This document shows, piece by piece, positions 41,893 through 51,862 of a stretch of 64,000 nt of DNA. A program made the translations under genes and the position numbers. Source of the DNA: Pseudomonas sp. CCC3.1 (GTDB lineage: Bacteria; Pseudomonadota; Gammaproteobacteria; Pseudomonadales; Pseudomonadaceae). Positions within the stretch are counted from its first letter, which is position 1, and each line of letters starts with the position of its first letter. The notes beneath the pieces were generated by a model, which was not told the origin of the DNA, made no database searches, and saw nothing but the letters and a program-made list of their open reading frames with translations. The stretch lies in NCBI RefSeq assembly GCF_034347405.1, contig NZ_CP133778.1:1922001-1986000 (forward strand), read 5' to 3'.

Positions 41893-41960
41893 CTGTAGGA
41901 GCGAGCTTGCCTCGCGATCTTTTAACCATCAAAAGATCGCGAGACAAGCTCGCTCCTACA
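41893..41960. repeat. REP hairpin, second copy
   Basis: Arms CTGTAGGAGCGAGCTTGCCT and its near-complement enclose a short loop, with one mismatch in the stem (GAGACAAG for GAGGCAAG). Nearly identical to the copy at 32322. It lies between the convergent UbiB-family and lpdV genes. Confidence 0.88.
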
Positions 41961-41977
41961 AGGGGCTGTAACTGTCG

Positions 41978-43368
<1,391 letters not shown>

Positions 43369-43372
<4 letters not shown>

Positions 43373-44646
43373 TCCAGAAACAGGGTGGCAGGTTGTTCGA
43401 GCAAGCCACGCATGGCCTGAATAAATTGTGCCGCGTCCATGCCGTCGACCACGCGATGGTCGAAAGAGCTGGAGAGGTTCATCATTTTGCGAATCACGAT
43501 CTGGCCTTTAACCACCATCGGCCGTTCGACGATGCGGTTCACCCCGATAATCGCGACTTCGGGCAGGTTGACCACCGGGGTGCTGACAATCCCGCCCAGC
43601 GCACCTAGGCTGGTCAGGGTGATGGTCGAGCCGCTCAGTTCTTCACGGGTCGCCTTGCCAGTGCGCACGGCATTCGCCAAACGCGCGATTTCATCGGCGG
43701 CGCCCCACAAGGTCAGGGTTTCGGCGTGGCGCACCACGGGCACCATCAGGCCGCCATCGCTTTGTGCCGCCACGCCGATGTGGGCGGCGCCAAAGCGGGT
43801 GATGATTTGCGCTTCGTCGTCGTAGCGCACGTTGATCTGCGGGAAGTCGCGCAAGGCCACAACCATGGCCCGCACCAGAAATGGCAGCAAGGTCAGTTTG
43901 CCGCGGCTGTCGCCCCATTTCTGATTGAGCTGGGCGCGCAGTTCTTCGAGCGCGGTGACGTCGATTTCTTCGACGTAGCTGAAGTGCGCAGCGCGGCGTT
44001 TGGCATCTTGCATGCGCTGGGCGATTTTGCGGCGCAGGCCGATCACCGGGATCTGCTGTTCATCGTTGCGTTTGGCGTAACCGCTGGCAGGTGCGGCGCT
44101 GGTGCTGGTGTCCTGGGCCAGGTAGGCGTCGAGGTCGTCATGTAACACACGGCCCGCAGGCCCGCTGCCCTGCACAAAACGCAGCTCGATCCCGGCATCC
44201 CAGGCGCGTTTTCGCACAGCAGGCGATGCCAGCGGGCGTTCGTTGGCCTCGCGGGCCACTGGGGTTGCGCGCAGGGTGGGTGCCGATTTGATGGCCGGTG
44301 CCGAAACAATCGCCACTTCAACCCGGGCTTGCGGCGCCGCTTTAGGCGCTGCCACCGGTTCTGGAGCCGCCACAGGCGCAGCACTTTCACGCAGATTGCC
44401 CGCGCCTTCGACTTCGATGCGAATCAACTCGCTGCCCACGGCCATCACTTCGCCAGGCTGCCCGCCCAGCGCCATTACTCGACCGGCCACGGGGGAGGGG
44501 ATGTCCACGGTCGCCTTGTCAGTCATGACATCGGCCACCACCTGATCTTCGCTGACCATGTCACCGACTTTGACAAACCACTCCACCAACTCGACTTGTG
44601 CAATGCCTTCGCCAATGTCCGGCATCTTGATAACGTGCGTACCCAT
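43369..44646 (-). CDS. bkdB: Branched-chain keto acid dehydrogenase E2
   Basis: A 425-residue dihydrolipoamide acyltransferase with one lipoyl domain (residues 1-80, lipoylated Lys in MTDKATVDI), a subunit-binding domain (about 145-180, ASPAVRKRAWDAGIELRFVQGSG) and a catalytic domain ending in SFDHRVVDGMDA (catalytic His and Asp). It transfers branched-chain acyl groups to CoA and forms the complex core. Separated from bkdA2 by its own RBS; overlaps lpdV. Confidence 0.95.
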
Positions 44647-45702
44647 TTAAACCTCCATGACCCGTTGCAAAGCCGCACCCACTCGTGCAGGACCGGGGAA
44701 GTAGGCCCACTCCTGAGCATGCGGGTAAGGTGTGTCCCAGCCGGTTACGCGTTCAATCGGTGCTTCCAGATAGTGGAAGCAATGCTCTTGAACCAGCGCA
44801 ATCAGCTCGGCACCAAAGCCGCAGGTGCGGGTGGCTTCGTGCACGACGACACAGCGACGGGTTTTTTTCACGGAGGTCACAATGGCGTCCAGGTCCAGCG
44901 GCCACAGGCTGCGCAGGTCGATGACTTCAGCGTCGATGCCAGTTTCTTCGGCCGCTACCTGGGCCACGTAGACAGTGGTGCCGTAGGTCAAGATGGTGAC
45001 TTCAGTGCCGGGGCGCACGATGGCGGCGCAATCGAGCGGCACGGTGTAATAGCCATCAGGTACGGCGCTGGCCGGGTGCTTGGACCATGGCGTCACCGGG
45101 CGCTCGTGGTGGCCATCGAACGGGCCGTTGTACAGGCGTTTTGGCTCTAGGAAGATCACCGGGTCATCGTTCTCGATGGCGGCAATCAACAGGCCTTTGG
45201 CGTCATACGGGTTGGATGGCATAACGGTGCGCAGGCCGCAGACCTGAGTGAACATTGCTTCTGGGCTTTGGCTGTGGGTCTGGCCACCATAAATGCCGCC
45301 GCCGCAGGGCATGCGCAGGGTCATTGGAGCGATAAATTCGCCTGCTGAGCGATAGCGCAAGCGTGCTGCTTCGGAAACGATCTGGTCGGATGCGGGGTAG
45401 AAGTAGTCAGCAAACTGGATTTCAGCGACCGGGCGCAGGCCATAAGCGCCCATGCCCACAGCAGCCCCCACGATGCCGCTTTCGGAGATTGGGGCGTCGA
45501 ACACCCGTGAACTGCCGTACTTGGCTTGCAGGCCTTCGGTGCAGCGAAACACGCCGCCGAAATAACCCACGTCCTGACCGAACACCACCACGTTGTCGTC
45601 GCGCTCAAGCATGACGTCCATGGCCGAGCGCAGGGCCTGGATCATTGTCAGGGTGCTGGTGCTCACGGCGTTCTCCATCTGAATTTTATTGTTGTCGTTC
45701 AT
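44647..45702 (-). CDS. bkdA2: Branched-chain keto acid dehydrogenase E1 beta
   Basis: A 351-residue transketolase-type beta subunit. The start MNDNNKIQMENAVSTST at 45702 is 4 bp after the bkdA1 stop and fits the P. putida protein. Conserved blocks are VVVFGQDVGYFGGVFR, YGGQTHSQSPEAMF and the C-terminal transketolase_C region. With BkdA1 it decarboxylates 2-oxoisovalerate, 2-oxoisocaproate and 2-oxo-3-methylvalerate. Confidence 0.95.
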   Translation of the reverse strand: MNDNNKIQMENAVSTSTLTMIQALRSAMDVMLERDDNVVVFGQDVGYFGGVFRCTEGLQAKYGSSRVFDAPISESGIVGAAVGMGAYGLRPVAEIQFADYFYPASDQIVSEAARLRYRSAGEFIAPMTLRMPCGGGIYGGQTHSQSPEAMFTQVCGLRTVMPSNPYDAKGLLIAAIENDDPVIFLEPKRLYNGPFDGHHERPVTPWSKHPASAVPDGYYTVPLDCAAIVRPGTEVTILTYGTTVYVAQVAAEETGIDAEVIDLRSLWPLDLDAIVTSVKKTRRCVVVHEATRTCGFGAELIALVQEHCFHYLEAPIERVTGWDTPYPHAQEWAYFPGPARVGAALQRVMEV

Positions 45703-45706
45703 CTGG

Positions 45707-46939
45707 TTATAACCCCAACTCTTGACGTTGCCGACGCAAGTGGTCGGGCATGTCCTTGTACACGTCCTCAAAAATCGTCGCCGCGCTGGGCATTTGTCCG
45801 CCAGCCAAGGTGCCGAAACGTTCGGCTTCTTTTTGCGCGCCAATGATTTCGGCTTCGAGCTCGGCGCTGACGGCGGCGTGCTCTTCTTCTGACCAGTTGC
45901 CCGTGGCGATCAAGTGCTGCTTGAGGCGGGCAATCGGATCGCCCAGCGGGAAGTGGCTCCAGTCATCGGCCGGACGGTACTTGGATGGATCGTCCGAGGT
46001 GGAGTGCGGGCCTGCGCGGTAGGTCACCCACTCAATCAGCGTTGGGCCAAGGTTGCGGCGCGCGCGTTCTGCCGCCCAGACCGAGGCCGCGTACACGGCG
46101 ATGAAGTCGTTACCGTCAACCCGCAGCGAGGCGATGCCGCAACCTACGCCACGTCCGGCGAAGGTGGTGGATTCGCCCCCGGCAATCGCCTGAAAGGTCG
46201 AAATCGCCCACTGATTGTTCACCACGTTAAGAATGACTGGGGCGCGGTACACGTGGGCAAAGGTCAGGGCGGTGTGGAAATCGGACTCGGCGGTTGCGCC
46301 GTCACCGATCCAGGCCGAGGCGATTTTGGTGTCGCCCTTGATCGCCGAGGCCATGCCCCAGCCGACGGCCTGCATGAATTGTGTGGCGAGGTTGCCGGAG
46401 ATACTGAAAAAGCCGTAGTCGCGTACTGAATACATGATCGGCAATTGCCGACCCTTGAGCGGGTCGCGTTCGTTGGACAGCAACTGACAGATCAGGTCGA
46501 CCAGCGGTACATCACGAGCCATCAAAATGCTTTGTTGGCGGTACGTCGGGAAGCACATGTCATCAATGTTCAGCGCCAGGGCTTGAGCGCTGCCGATGGC
46601 TTCTTCGCCAAGGCTCTGCATGTAGAACGACATTTTTTTCTGACGCTGCGCGACCACCATCCGGGTGTCGAAAATCCGCGTTTTCAGCATGGCCCGCATG
46701 CCGGTGCGCAATACCTCGCTGGAGATGCCTTCGGCCCACGGGCCAAGTGCCCGACCTTTATCATCGAGCACGCGAATAAGGCCTCTGGCCAAATCAGCCG
46801 TGTCGGCAGGTTCTACGTCGATAGGGGGTTTGCGCACCTGGCCGGCATCGGTCAGGCGAAGGTAGCTGAAGTCGGTCTTGCAGCCTGGGCGGCCGGAGGG
46901 TTCGGGAACGTGCAGGCGCAGCGGTGCATAGTCGGTCAT
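45707..46939 (-). CDS. bkdA1: Branched-chain keto acid dehydrogenase E1 alpha
   Basis: A 410-residue E1 alpha subunit. The thiamine diphosphate motif runs from GDGATAESDFHTAL to NNQWAIST, and the phospho-loop-like region RAGPHSTSDDPSKYR is present. It is the first gene of bkdA1A2BlpdV, divergent from bkdR. The operon lets the cell use valine, leucine and isoleucine as carbon sources and supplies primers for branched fatty acids. Confidence 0.95.
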   Translation of the reverse strand: MTDYAPLRLHVPEPSGRPGCKTDFSYLRLTDAGQVRKPPIDVEPADTADLARGLIRVLDDKGRALGPWAEGISSEVLRTGMRAMLKTRIFDTRMVVAQRQKKMSFYMQSLGEEAIGSAQALALNIDDMCFPTYRQQSILMARDVPLVDLICQLLSNERDPLKGRQLPIMYSVRDYGFFSISGNLATQFMQAVGWGMASAIKGDTKIASAWIGDGATAESDFHTALTFAHVYRAPVILNVVNNQWAISTFQAIAGGESTTFAGRGVGCGIASLRVDGNDFIAVYAASVWAAERARRNLGPTLIEWVTYRAGPHSTSDDPSKYRPADDWSHFPLGDPIARLKQHLIATGNWSEEEHAAVSAELEAEIIGAQKEAERFGTLAGGQMPSAATIFEDVYKDMPDHLRRQRQELGL

Positions 46940-47145
46940 GGCTTTCTCTACGCTCGATCTTGTCGTGTTTATTAGGCGCGGGAGCTAGGGTGTACGGCGA
47001 AGATCTGGCTGTTTTAAAAGCCAAATCTTGTCCTACAACAATCATATTCCTGACAGTGAAGAATATTTATCTGTAGTTCGTTGTGCTTTGAGGTCAATAA
47101 GGATAAGAATTCTGCATAAACATAAAAAACAGGTGTTTTTGTCTC

Positions 47146-47634
47146 ATGCGCAAGCTAGATCGAACGGATATAGGGATTCTCAACAGCCTTCAGCAGAATG
47201 CGCGGATCACCAATGCGGACCTCGCGCGCTCGGTCAACCTGTCACCGACGCCGTGTTTCAACCGGGTCAAGGCGATGGAAGAGCTGGGGTTGATTCGTGA
47301 GCAAGTGACCTTGCTTGATGCCGATATGCTGGGCTTGCACGTCAACGTGTTTATTCATGTCAGCCTGGAGAAACAGGTCGAAGAGGCGCTGCAACATTTT
47401 GAGGCGGCGATTTCAAATCGCCAGGAAGTCATGGAGTGCTATTTGATGGCGGGCGACCCGGATTATCTGATCCGGGTGCTGGTGCCGAGCATTCAGGCGC
47501 TGGAGCGCTTCATGATGGACTTTCTGACCAAAGTGCCCGGCGTGGCCAATATCCGTTCCAGCTTTGCCCTCAAGCAAGTGCGGTACAAAACCGCACTGCC
47601 GTTGCCGCCGGGCGGGCTGATGCTGGAAGAATGA
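47146..47634 (+). CDS. bkdR: Lrp-family activator of the bkd operon
   Basis: A 162-residue Lrp-type regulator: HTH (DRTDIGILNSLQQNARITNADLARSVNLSPTPCFNRVKAMEE) and RAM domain. In P. putida BkdR activates bkd in response to branched-chain amino acids from the divergent promoter region. The 206-bp, A/T-rich intergenic region here (46940-47145) is the expected binding zone. Confidence 0.92.
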   Translation: MRKLDRTDIGILNSLQQNARITNADLARSVNLSPTPCFNRVKAMEELGLIREQVTLLDADMLGLHVNVFIHVSLEKQVEEALQHFEAAISNRQEVMECYLMAGDPDYLIRVLVPSIQALERFMMDFLTKVPGVANIRSSFALKQVRYKTALPLPPGGLMLEE

Positions 47635-48186
47635 TCAAGGCCCGGTGAAGTTCACGTCGGCGCTGTTGACCAATGTCACAAAGGCGCCTTCAAGCGTCGC
47701 ATTGTGATGCTCGATGATCTGCTCGGCCGATAGCTGCGGGGTGTCCATACAGGTATGGGCATCTGCAATCAGCAGGGGTTCAAAGCCAAGCTCTACGGCC
47801 ACTCGGCATGTTGTGTCGATGCAGTACTGGGTTTTCAAACCGGCCACCAGCAACTGGCGAATACCTCGATGGCTTAATTGTTCGGCCAGCTCAGTGCCCA
47901 GGAAACAGCTGGGGCGGGTCTTGTTGAAAAGGGTGTCGAGCAGCGGATCAATCGCCAGTTCCGGCAGCAGTTGCCAGAAGGGGCTCTGGGGTTCGATGGG
48001 TGATCCCTTCGGGCCGGTGTGTTGAGCGACGAACACAGGCACGCAGGCTTGACGGGCAGATGCGATGAGTTGGTTGACTGTGTCCAGAATCTCCGAGCCT
48101 TTGTAGGGCTTTTCAGGCCCGCGAAAGAGGCCCACCTGCATGTCGACAATCAACAGCGCACAGTGCTTGGCATTCAACTTGAGCAT
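47635..48186 (-). CDS. Isochorismatase-like cysteine hydrolase
   Basis: A 183-residue hydrolase of the isochorismatase superfamily. The catalytic triad appears as Asp in CALLIVDMQVGLF, Lys in FNKTRPSCF and Cys in KTQYCIDTT. Members hydrolyse amides, ureas or enol ethers such as nicotinamide, carbamoylsarcosine or isochorismate. The gene is preceded by a threonine-rich leader peptide and a terminator on the same strand, suggesting regulated read-through. The native substrate is unknown. Confidence 0.85.
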   Translation of the reverse strand: MLKLNAKHCALLIVDMQVGLFRGPEKPYKGSEILDTVNQLIASARQACVPVFVAQHTGPKGSPIEPQSPFWQLLPELAIDPLLDTLFNKTRPSCFLGTELAEQLSHRGIRQLLVAGLKTQYCIDTTCRVAVELGFEPLLIADAHTCMDTPQLSAEQIIEHHNATLEGAFVTLVNSADVNFTGP

Positions 48187-48228
48187 TCGCTCTCTCCTTA
48201 TAGATGCCAGGCATGGAGCAGGAACTAA

Positions 48229-48257
48229 AAGGCCCCGTCCATGACTGGCGGGGCCTT
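48229..48257 (-). terminator. Terminator between the Thr-rich leader and the hydrolase gene
   Basis: Nine-bp G/C-rich stem (AAGGCCCCG on the plus strand, its complement at 48249-48257) with an 11-nt loop. On the minus strand it is followed by TTTT. It lies 20 bp after the leader peptide stop and about 40 bp before the hydrolase start, the position of an attenuator. Confidence 0.75.
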
Positions 48258-48277
48258 GTTGACTGCGTCAGTTCAAC

Positions 48278-48352
48278 TCACGCAGCCCGCACACGCCCGC
48301 CATTGGCGGTAGTGGTCGTGGTTGTGGTGAGGTACTGCGCGGTCATGTTCAT
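48278..48352 (-). CDS. Candidate threonine-rich leader peptide
   Basis: A 24-codon frame on the minus strand starting ATGAACATGACC and containing seven consecutive threonine codons (peptide segment LTTTTTTTANGG), then a terminator. The pattern recalls the ThrL leader of enterobacteria (TTTITTGNGAG-like), where ribosome stalling at Thr codons relieves termination. Here the downstream gene is an isochorismatase-like hydrolase rather than thrABC. The RBS is weak. Simple ACC-repeat composition could also produce this by chance. Confidence 0.5.
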   Translation of the reverse strand: MNMTAQYLTTTTTTTANGGRVRAA

Positions 48353-48422
48353 GGGGCGATCATGCCCTGATCTGTTTAGGCTTCGCAAGCACTGGGTTGC
48401 ACCTGTGACCGGTGTTTTGGGC

Positions 48423-48974
48423 TCAAACCCGCAGCCGCCAGCGTTCGGTATAACGCAGGTCGACGATCGACAAGGGTTCGACATCAATCAGGTTAAAGGA
48501 GGCGGTGCTGGCTGTCAGGGCATGCAAAATGGCTGCACGGATGACGAAGGGGTGAGTCACCACGGCAAAGTGGCCTTCTTCGCGAAAGCTGTCGAGCCAG
48601 GTTCCGACCCGCAGGCACAGGCCTTGTACCGATTCGCCGCCGTGCGGGGCCGCGTTGGGATTGTTGATCCATTCGGTGAGTCGCTCAGGAATGCTGTGTT
48701 GCAGGTCTGGCAGGCTTTGTCCTTTCCAGTCGCCCATGTCGTAATCCTCAAGCTGCGGCACGATTTCAATTTCAATCTCACGGCTTAATGCTTGAGCGGT
48801 TTGAAGTGTCCGGGTTTCAGGGGCGCAAAGAATGCGCACGGGCTTTTTCAGTGCCGAGGCCATGAGCGCCGCTTTTTCCAGGCTTTTGGGCTCTGCCGGC
48901 TCATCGAGTGCGAAGCGCGTCAGGCGCTGGGCTTGCGTGCGGGCGTGACAAATAAAGCTGAGACGAATGGGCAT
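48423..48974 (-). CDS. Histidine phosphatase family protein, atypical active site
   Basis: A 183-residue member of the phosphoglycerate-mutase-like superfamily. The usual RHG-x-T/E catalytic motif is replaced: the first strand reads SFICHARTQAQ, keeping the nucleophilic His but with Cys for Arg and Ala for Gly. The second catalytic His (VVTHPFVIRAAI) and the phosphate-binding Arg of CAPETRTLQTA remain. It may be a low-activity or altered-specificity phosphatase. AAGGA precedes the ATG at 48974; divergent from copC. Confidence 0.82.
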   Translation of the reverse strand: MPIRLSFICHARTQAQRLTRFALDEPAEPKSLEKAALMASALKKPVRILCAPETRTLQTAQALSREIEIEIVPQLEDYDMGDWKGQSLPDLQHSIPERLTEWINNPNAAPHGGESVQGLCLRVGTWLDSFREEGHFAVVTHPFVIRAAILHALTASTASFNLIDVEPLSIVDLRYTERWRLRV

Positions 48975-49109
48975 TATCAAATCCTTGCGGGTGATGCGCT
49001 GCAGTCGCAGAGGGTACGCGTTGAGTCCACATGGGTGGCGTGTGGGCGCTCCTCAATTGAGATTAGGCGAGTATTATTGCCGCGTATTCCAATCTCAAGG
49101 TACTTCACG

Positions 49110-49484
49110 ATGTCTGCTGCTTTCTTGAAAAAAGTCCTCAATACAGCTGCTTTGGTGACACTGATGGCGGGTGCCAGCGCGGCATTTGCTCACGCGCACC
49201 TTGAGCAGGCAACCCCGGCTGCCGATAGCAGCACCGCTGATGTCAAAGAACTGCGTTTACAGTTTAGCGAGGGGGTAGAACAAGCTTTTACCAAAGTAGC
49301 CATCAGCCATGACGGCGCGCCTGTCGCACTGAGCAGTGTGAACACTGAGCCTTCGGACAAAAAGGTACTGATCGTGACGCCGCAGCAGCCTCTTTCAGCG
49401 GGTCAGTACGAGGTGAAATGGAACGCGGTGTCTGTAGATACCCACAAAAGTGCGGGTCAATACCGTTTCACGGTGAGCAACTGA
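49110..49484 (+). CDS. copC: Periplasmic copper-binding protein CopC
   Basis: A 124-residue CopC/YobA protein with a Sec signal peptide cleaved after AFA, giving the mature start HAHLEQATPAAD whose N-terminal His begins the Cu(II) site. The C-terminal VDTHKSAGQYRFTV segment supplies the remaining His ligand. It binds copper in the periplasm and hands it to CopD. Followed immediately by copD. Confidence 0.9.
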   Translation: MSAAFLKKVLNTAALVTLMAGASAAFAHAHLEQATPAADSSTADVKELRLQFSEGVEQAFTKVAISHDGAPVALSSVNTEPSDKKVLIVTPQQPLSAGQYEVKWNAVSVDTHKSAGQYRFTVSN

Positions 49485-49488
49485 GTTG

Positions 49489-50334
49489 ATGTTCAGCGCC
49501 ATGGTTGTCTGTCGTTTTGTGCATTTCAGCGCGGTGTTGCTGCTGTTCGGGGCCTGGGTATTCAGGCCTTTATTGCTGGGGTTGCCGTCTGAATCGAGGC
49601 AACAACTGCGCGGCGTTTATCGCGGGCTGGCATGGCTGGCGCTGGTCAGTGGTGTGGCCTGGTTGCTGCTGACCACTTATTCAATGGCCGGTAGCTGGGA
49701 TGACACTCTGAATCCTGCAACGTTAAAACTGGTGCTGGGCAGCACTTTTTTTGGTCAGGTGTGGGCAGGGCATTTGCTGTTTAACGGGCTGTTACTGCTG
49801 GCGTTGTACGTTACTGCCCGTTTTAGCGTGGTCTGTGTGCTGAGTTTTCTGTTGTTGGCCACCTTGGCCCCTGTCGGACATGGCGCGATGCTGGACGGTT
49901 GGCAGGGGCAGTTGCTGATCCTTAATCAGTTGATCCATTTGCTCTGTGTCGGGGCCTGGGTGGGCGGCCTGCCGATGTTGTGGCATGTACTCACGCGTCC
50001 TGCGGGGCTTGGGGTCGATGCGGTGCTGCGGCGCTTCAGCAATATAGGGTTTGTGCTCGTGGCCGGGATCATTCTCACAGGCCTGATCAATACACGGGTG
50101 CTGACCGGAGCACTGTGGCCTACGCCTTTGTTTGAAGGTTTTGCGCTGATTTTGCTGATCAAGGTGGTGCTGGTCGGGCTGATGTTGCTGTTGGCCTTGT
50201 TCAATCTCGTGATGAGCCGTGCCGGTCATTTTGCTGTGTTACGCAACAGTGTGGCGCTTGAGTGGTGCTTGGGGGTGTCGGCTGTGGCCGCTGTTTCATT
50301 GCTCGGGACCTTGCCGCCGTTGGTCATACGCTGA
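49489..50334 (+). CDS. copD: Copper uptake membrane protein CopD
   Basis: A 281-residue inner-membrane protein with eight predicted helices (MFSAMVVCRFVHFSAVLLLFGAWVFRPLLLG at the start, LIHLLCVGAWVGGLPMLWHVL in the middle). CopD moves copper from CopC to the cytoplasm. It starts 4 bp after copC. No copper-responsive regulator is adjacent. Confidence 0.9.
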   Translation: MFSAMVVCRFVHFSAVLLLFGAWVFRPLLLGLPSESRQQLRGVYRGLAWLALVSGVAWLLLTTYSMAGSWDDTLNPATLKLVLGSTFFGQVWAGHLLFNGLLLLALYVTARFSVVCVLSFLLLATLAPVGHGAMLDGWQGQLLILNQLIHLLCVGAWVGGLPMLWHVLTRPAGLGVDAVLRRFSNIGFVLVAGIILTGLINTRVLTGALWPTPLFEGFALILLIKVVLVGLMLLLALFNLVMSRAGHFAVLRNSVALEWCLGVSAVAAVSLLGTLPPLVIR

Positions 50335-50427
50335 GTTGCGTCTGTCTCAATCTTCATCCAGCCCGGTTTTGTCATCCGTTATATTTAGCCTTCTCGTAAC
50401 AAATAAATACAAAGAGAGGGCTCGTCG

Positions 50428-51798
50428 TTGGATCTTTCAAACCCGCTATGGCTGGCACATGACACTCAGTTGATCGTGTGCTGCCTGCTGGCAATTATCG
50501 CCATCATCGTTTTAATCAGTGTCTGTAAGCTCACGCCTTTTCTTTCGATTCTGATCGGTACCTTTGTCGCCGGGATCGGCGCAGGGCTGCCACCCGAAAT
50601 GGTCGCCAAGGCCTTCAGCAAAGGTGCCGGAAGCATCCTGGGCGAAGCCGGGATCATCATTGCCCTGGGGGCCATGCTTGGCGCCTTGATGGCAGAGTCG
50701 GGGGCAGCGGATCAAATCGCTTCGACCTTGCTGCGCCATGCCAAGGGCAGTGCGTTGCCATGGGTGATGGCGTTGGTGGCGATGGTGGTGGGCTTGCCGT
50801 TGTTCTTTGAGGTGGGGCTGGTGCTGATGGTACCGATCATCTTTGTGATCGCCCGGCAGTCGGGGCAGCCGCTGCTCAAGGTCGCCATTCCCGCACTCGC
50901 GGGCATGACCACGTTGCACGCCTTGATGCCGCCGCACCCGGGTCCTCTGATTGCAGTCAGTGCCTTGCACGCGGATTTGGGGTTGACCATGTTGTTGGGG
51001 CTGAGCCTGGCGATTCCGGCGGTGATTCTGGCCGGGCCGTTGTATGGCATTTGGCTGTCCAAACGCATGCATGTGGTAGAGCCTGCCGAGCTGGGCGCGC
51101 TGTTCTCGGCCAAGGTACCGACCCGGCGCAAGCCGACGTTTGCAGTGTCGTTACTGATTATTCTGTTACCCGTACTGCTGATGCTTGGCAGCACCTTGGC
51201 CAAGGTCGCGATGGCGCCAGAGAGTGGGCTGGCCGTGACCTTGAAGTTTCTGGGTGAGCCGTTGATCGCGTTGGGGCTGGCGGTGATTGCGGCGGTAATT
51301 TGCCTGGGCTGGTCCATCGGCATGGCCCGCGATCAGGTGGGCGGCGTGCTGCGCAAAAGCCTGGCGCCAATTGCCGTGCTGTTGTTGACGATTGGTGCTG
51401 GCGGGGGCCTGAAAGAGACCCTGTTGCAAGCCGGGATCAGTGACACCATCAGCAAGGTAGCCACCGGGGCGCACCTTTCATTCGTGTTACTGGCCTGGTT
51501 GATTGCAGTGGCGTTGCGTCAGGCCACGGGTTCGGCAACAGTGGCGACCACCACCACGGCGGGTATTCTGGCGCCATTGATCATCGGGCTCGGGGGCACT
51601 CAAAGCTCATTGGTGGCGCTGGCCATCGGGGCGGGGTCGGTGTTCTTTTGCCATGTCAACGACGCGGGTTTCTGGATGGTGCGCGAGTACTTTGGCCTGG
51701 AGCTGAAACAGACACTGTGGGTGTGGTCAGTGCTGCAAACCATCGTCTCAGTGGTGGGGTTGGTGGGCACGTTGTTGCTGTGGAAGGTACTGGTCTAG
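50428..51798 (+). CDS. GntP-family gluconate:H+ symporter
   Basis: A 456-residue transporter with about twelve helices. Family hallmarks: LTPFLSILIGTFVAGIGAGLPPEMVAKAF at the start, MPPHPGPLIAV near residue 170, TGSATVATTTTAGILAP, FCHVNDAGFWMVREYFGL near the end. The TTG start at 50428 is supported by AGAGGG 8 nt upstream. It imports gluconate or a related sugar acid. The last codon is followed by a degenerate REP element. Confidence 0.9.
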   Translation: MDLSNPLWLAHDTQLIVCCLLAIIAIIVLISVCKLTPFLSILIGTFVAGIGAGLPPEMVAKAFSKGAGSILGEAGIIIALGAMLGALMAESGAADQIASTLLRHAKGSALPWVMALVAMVVGLPLFFEVGLVLMVPIIFVIARQSGQPLLKVAIPALAGMTTLHALMPPHPGPLIAVSALHADLGLTMLLGLSLAIPAVILAGPLYGIWLSKRMHVVEPAELGALFSAKVPTRRKPTFAVSLLIILLPVLLMLGSTLAKVAMAPESGLAVTLKFLGEPLIALGLAVIAAVICLGWSIGMARDQVGGVLRKSLAPIAVLLLTIGAGGGLKETLLQAGISDTISKVATGAHLSFVLLAWLIAVALRQATGSATVATTTTAGILAPLIIGLGGTQSSLVALAIGAGSVFFCHVNDAGFWMVREYFGLELKQTLWVWSVLQTIVSVVGLVGTLLLWKVLV

Positions 51799-51862
51799 AG
51801 GCTATCGCTCGCGATTTTTTAACGATCAAACAATCGCGAGCCAAGCTCGCTTCTGCAAGGCG
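51799..51862. repeat. Degenerate REP hairpin
   Basis: GCTCGCGATTTTTTAACGAT and the complementary CAATCGCGAGCCAAGCTCGC give an imperfect stem related to the REP copies at 32322 and 41893. It fills the gap between the convergent gntP-type and lpxO-type genes. Confidence 0.7.
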
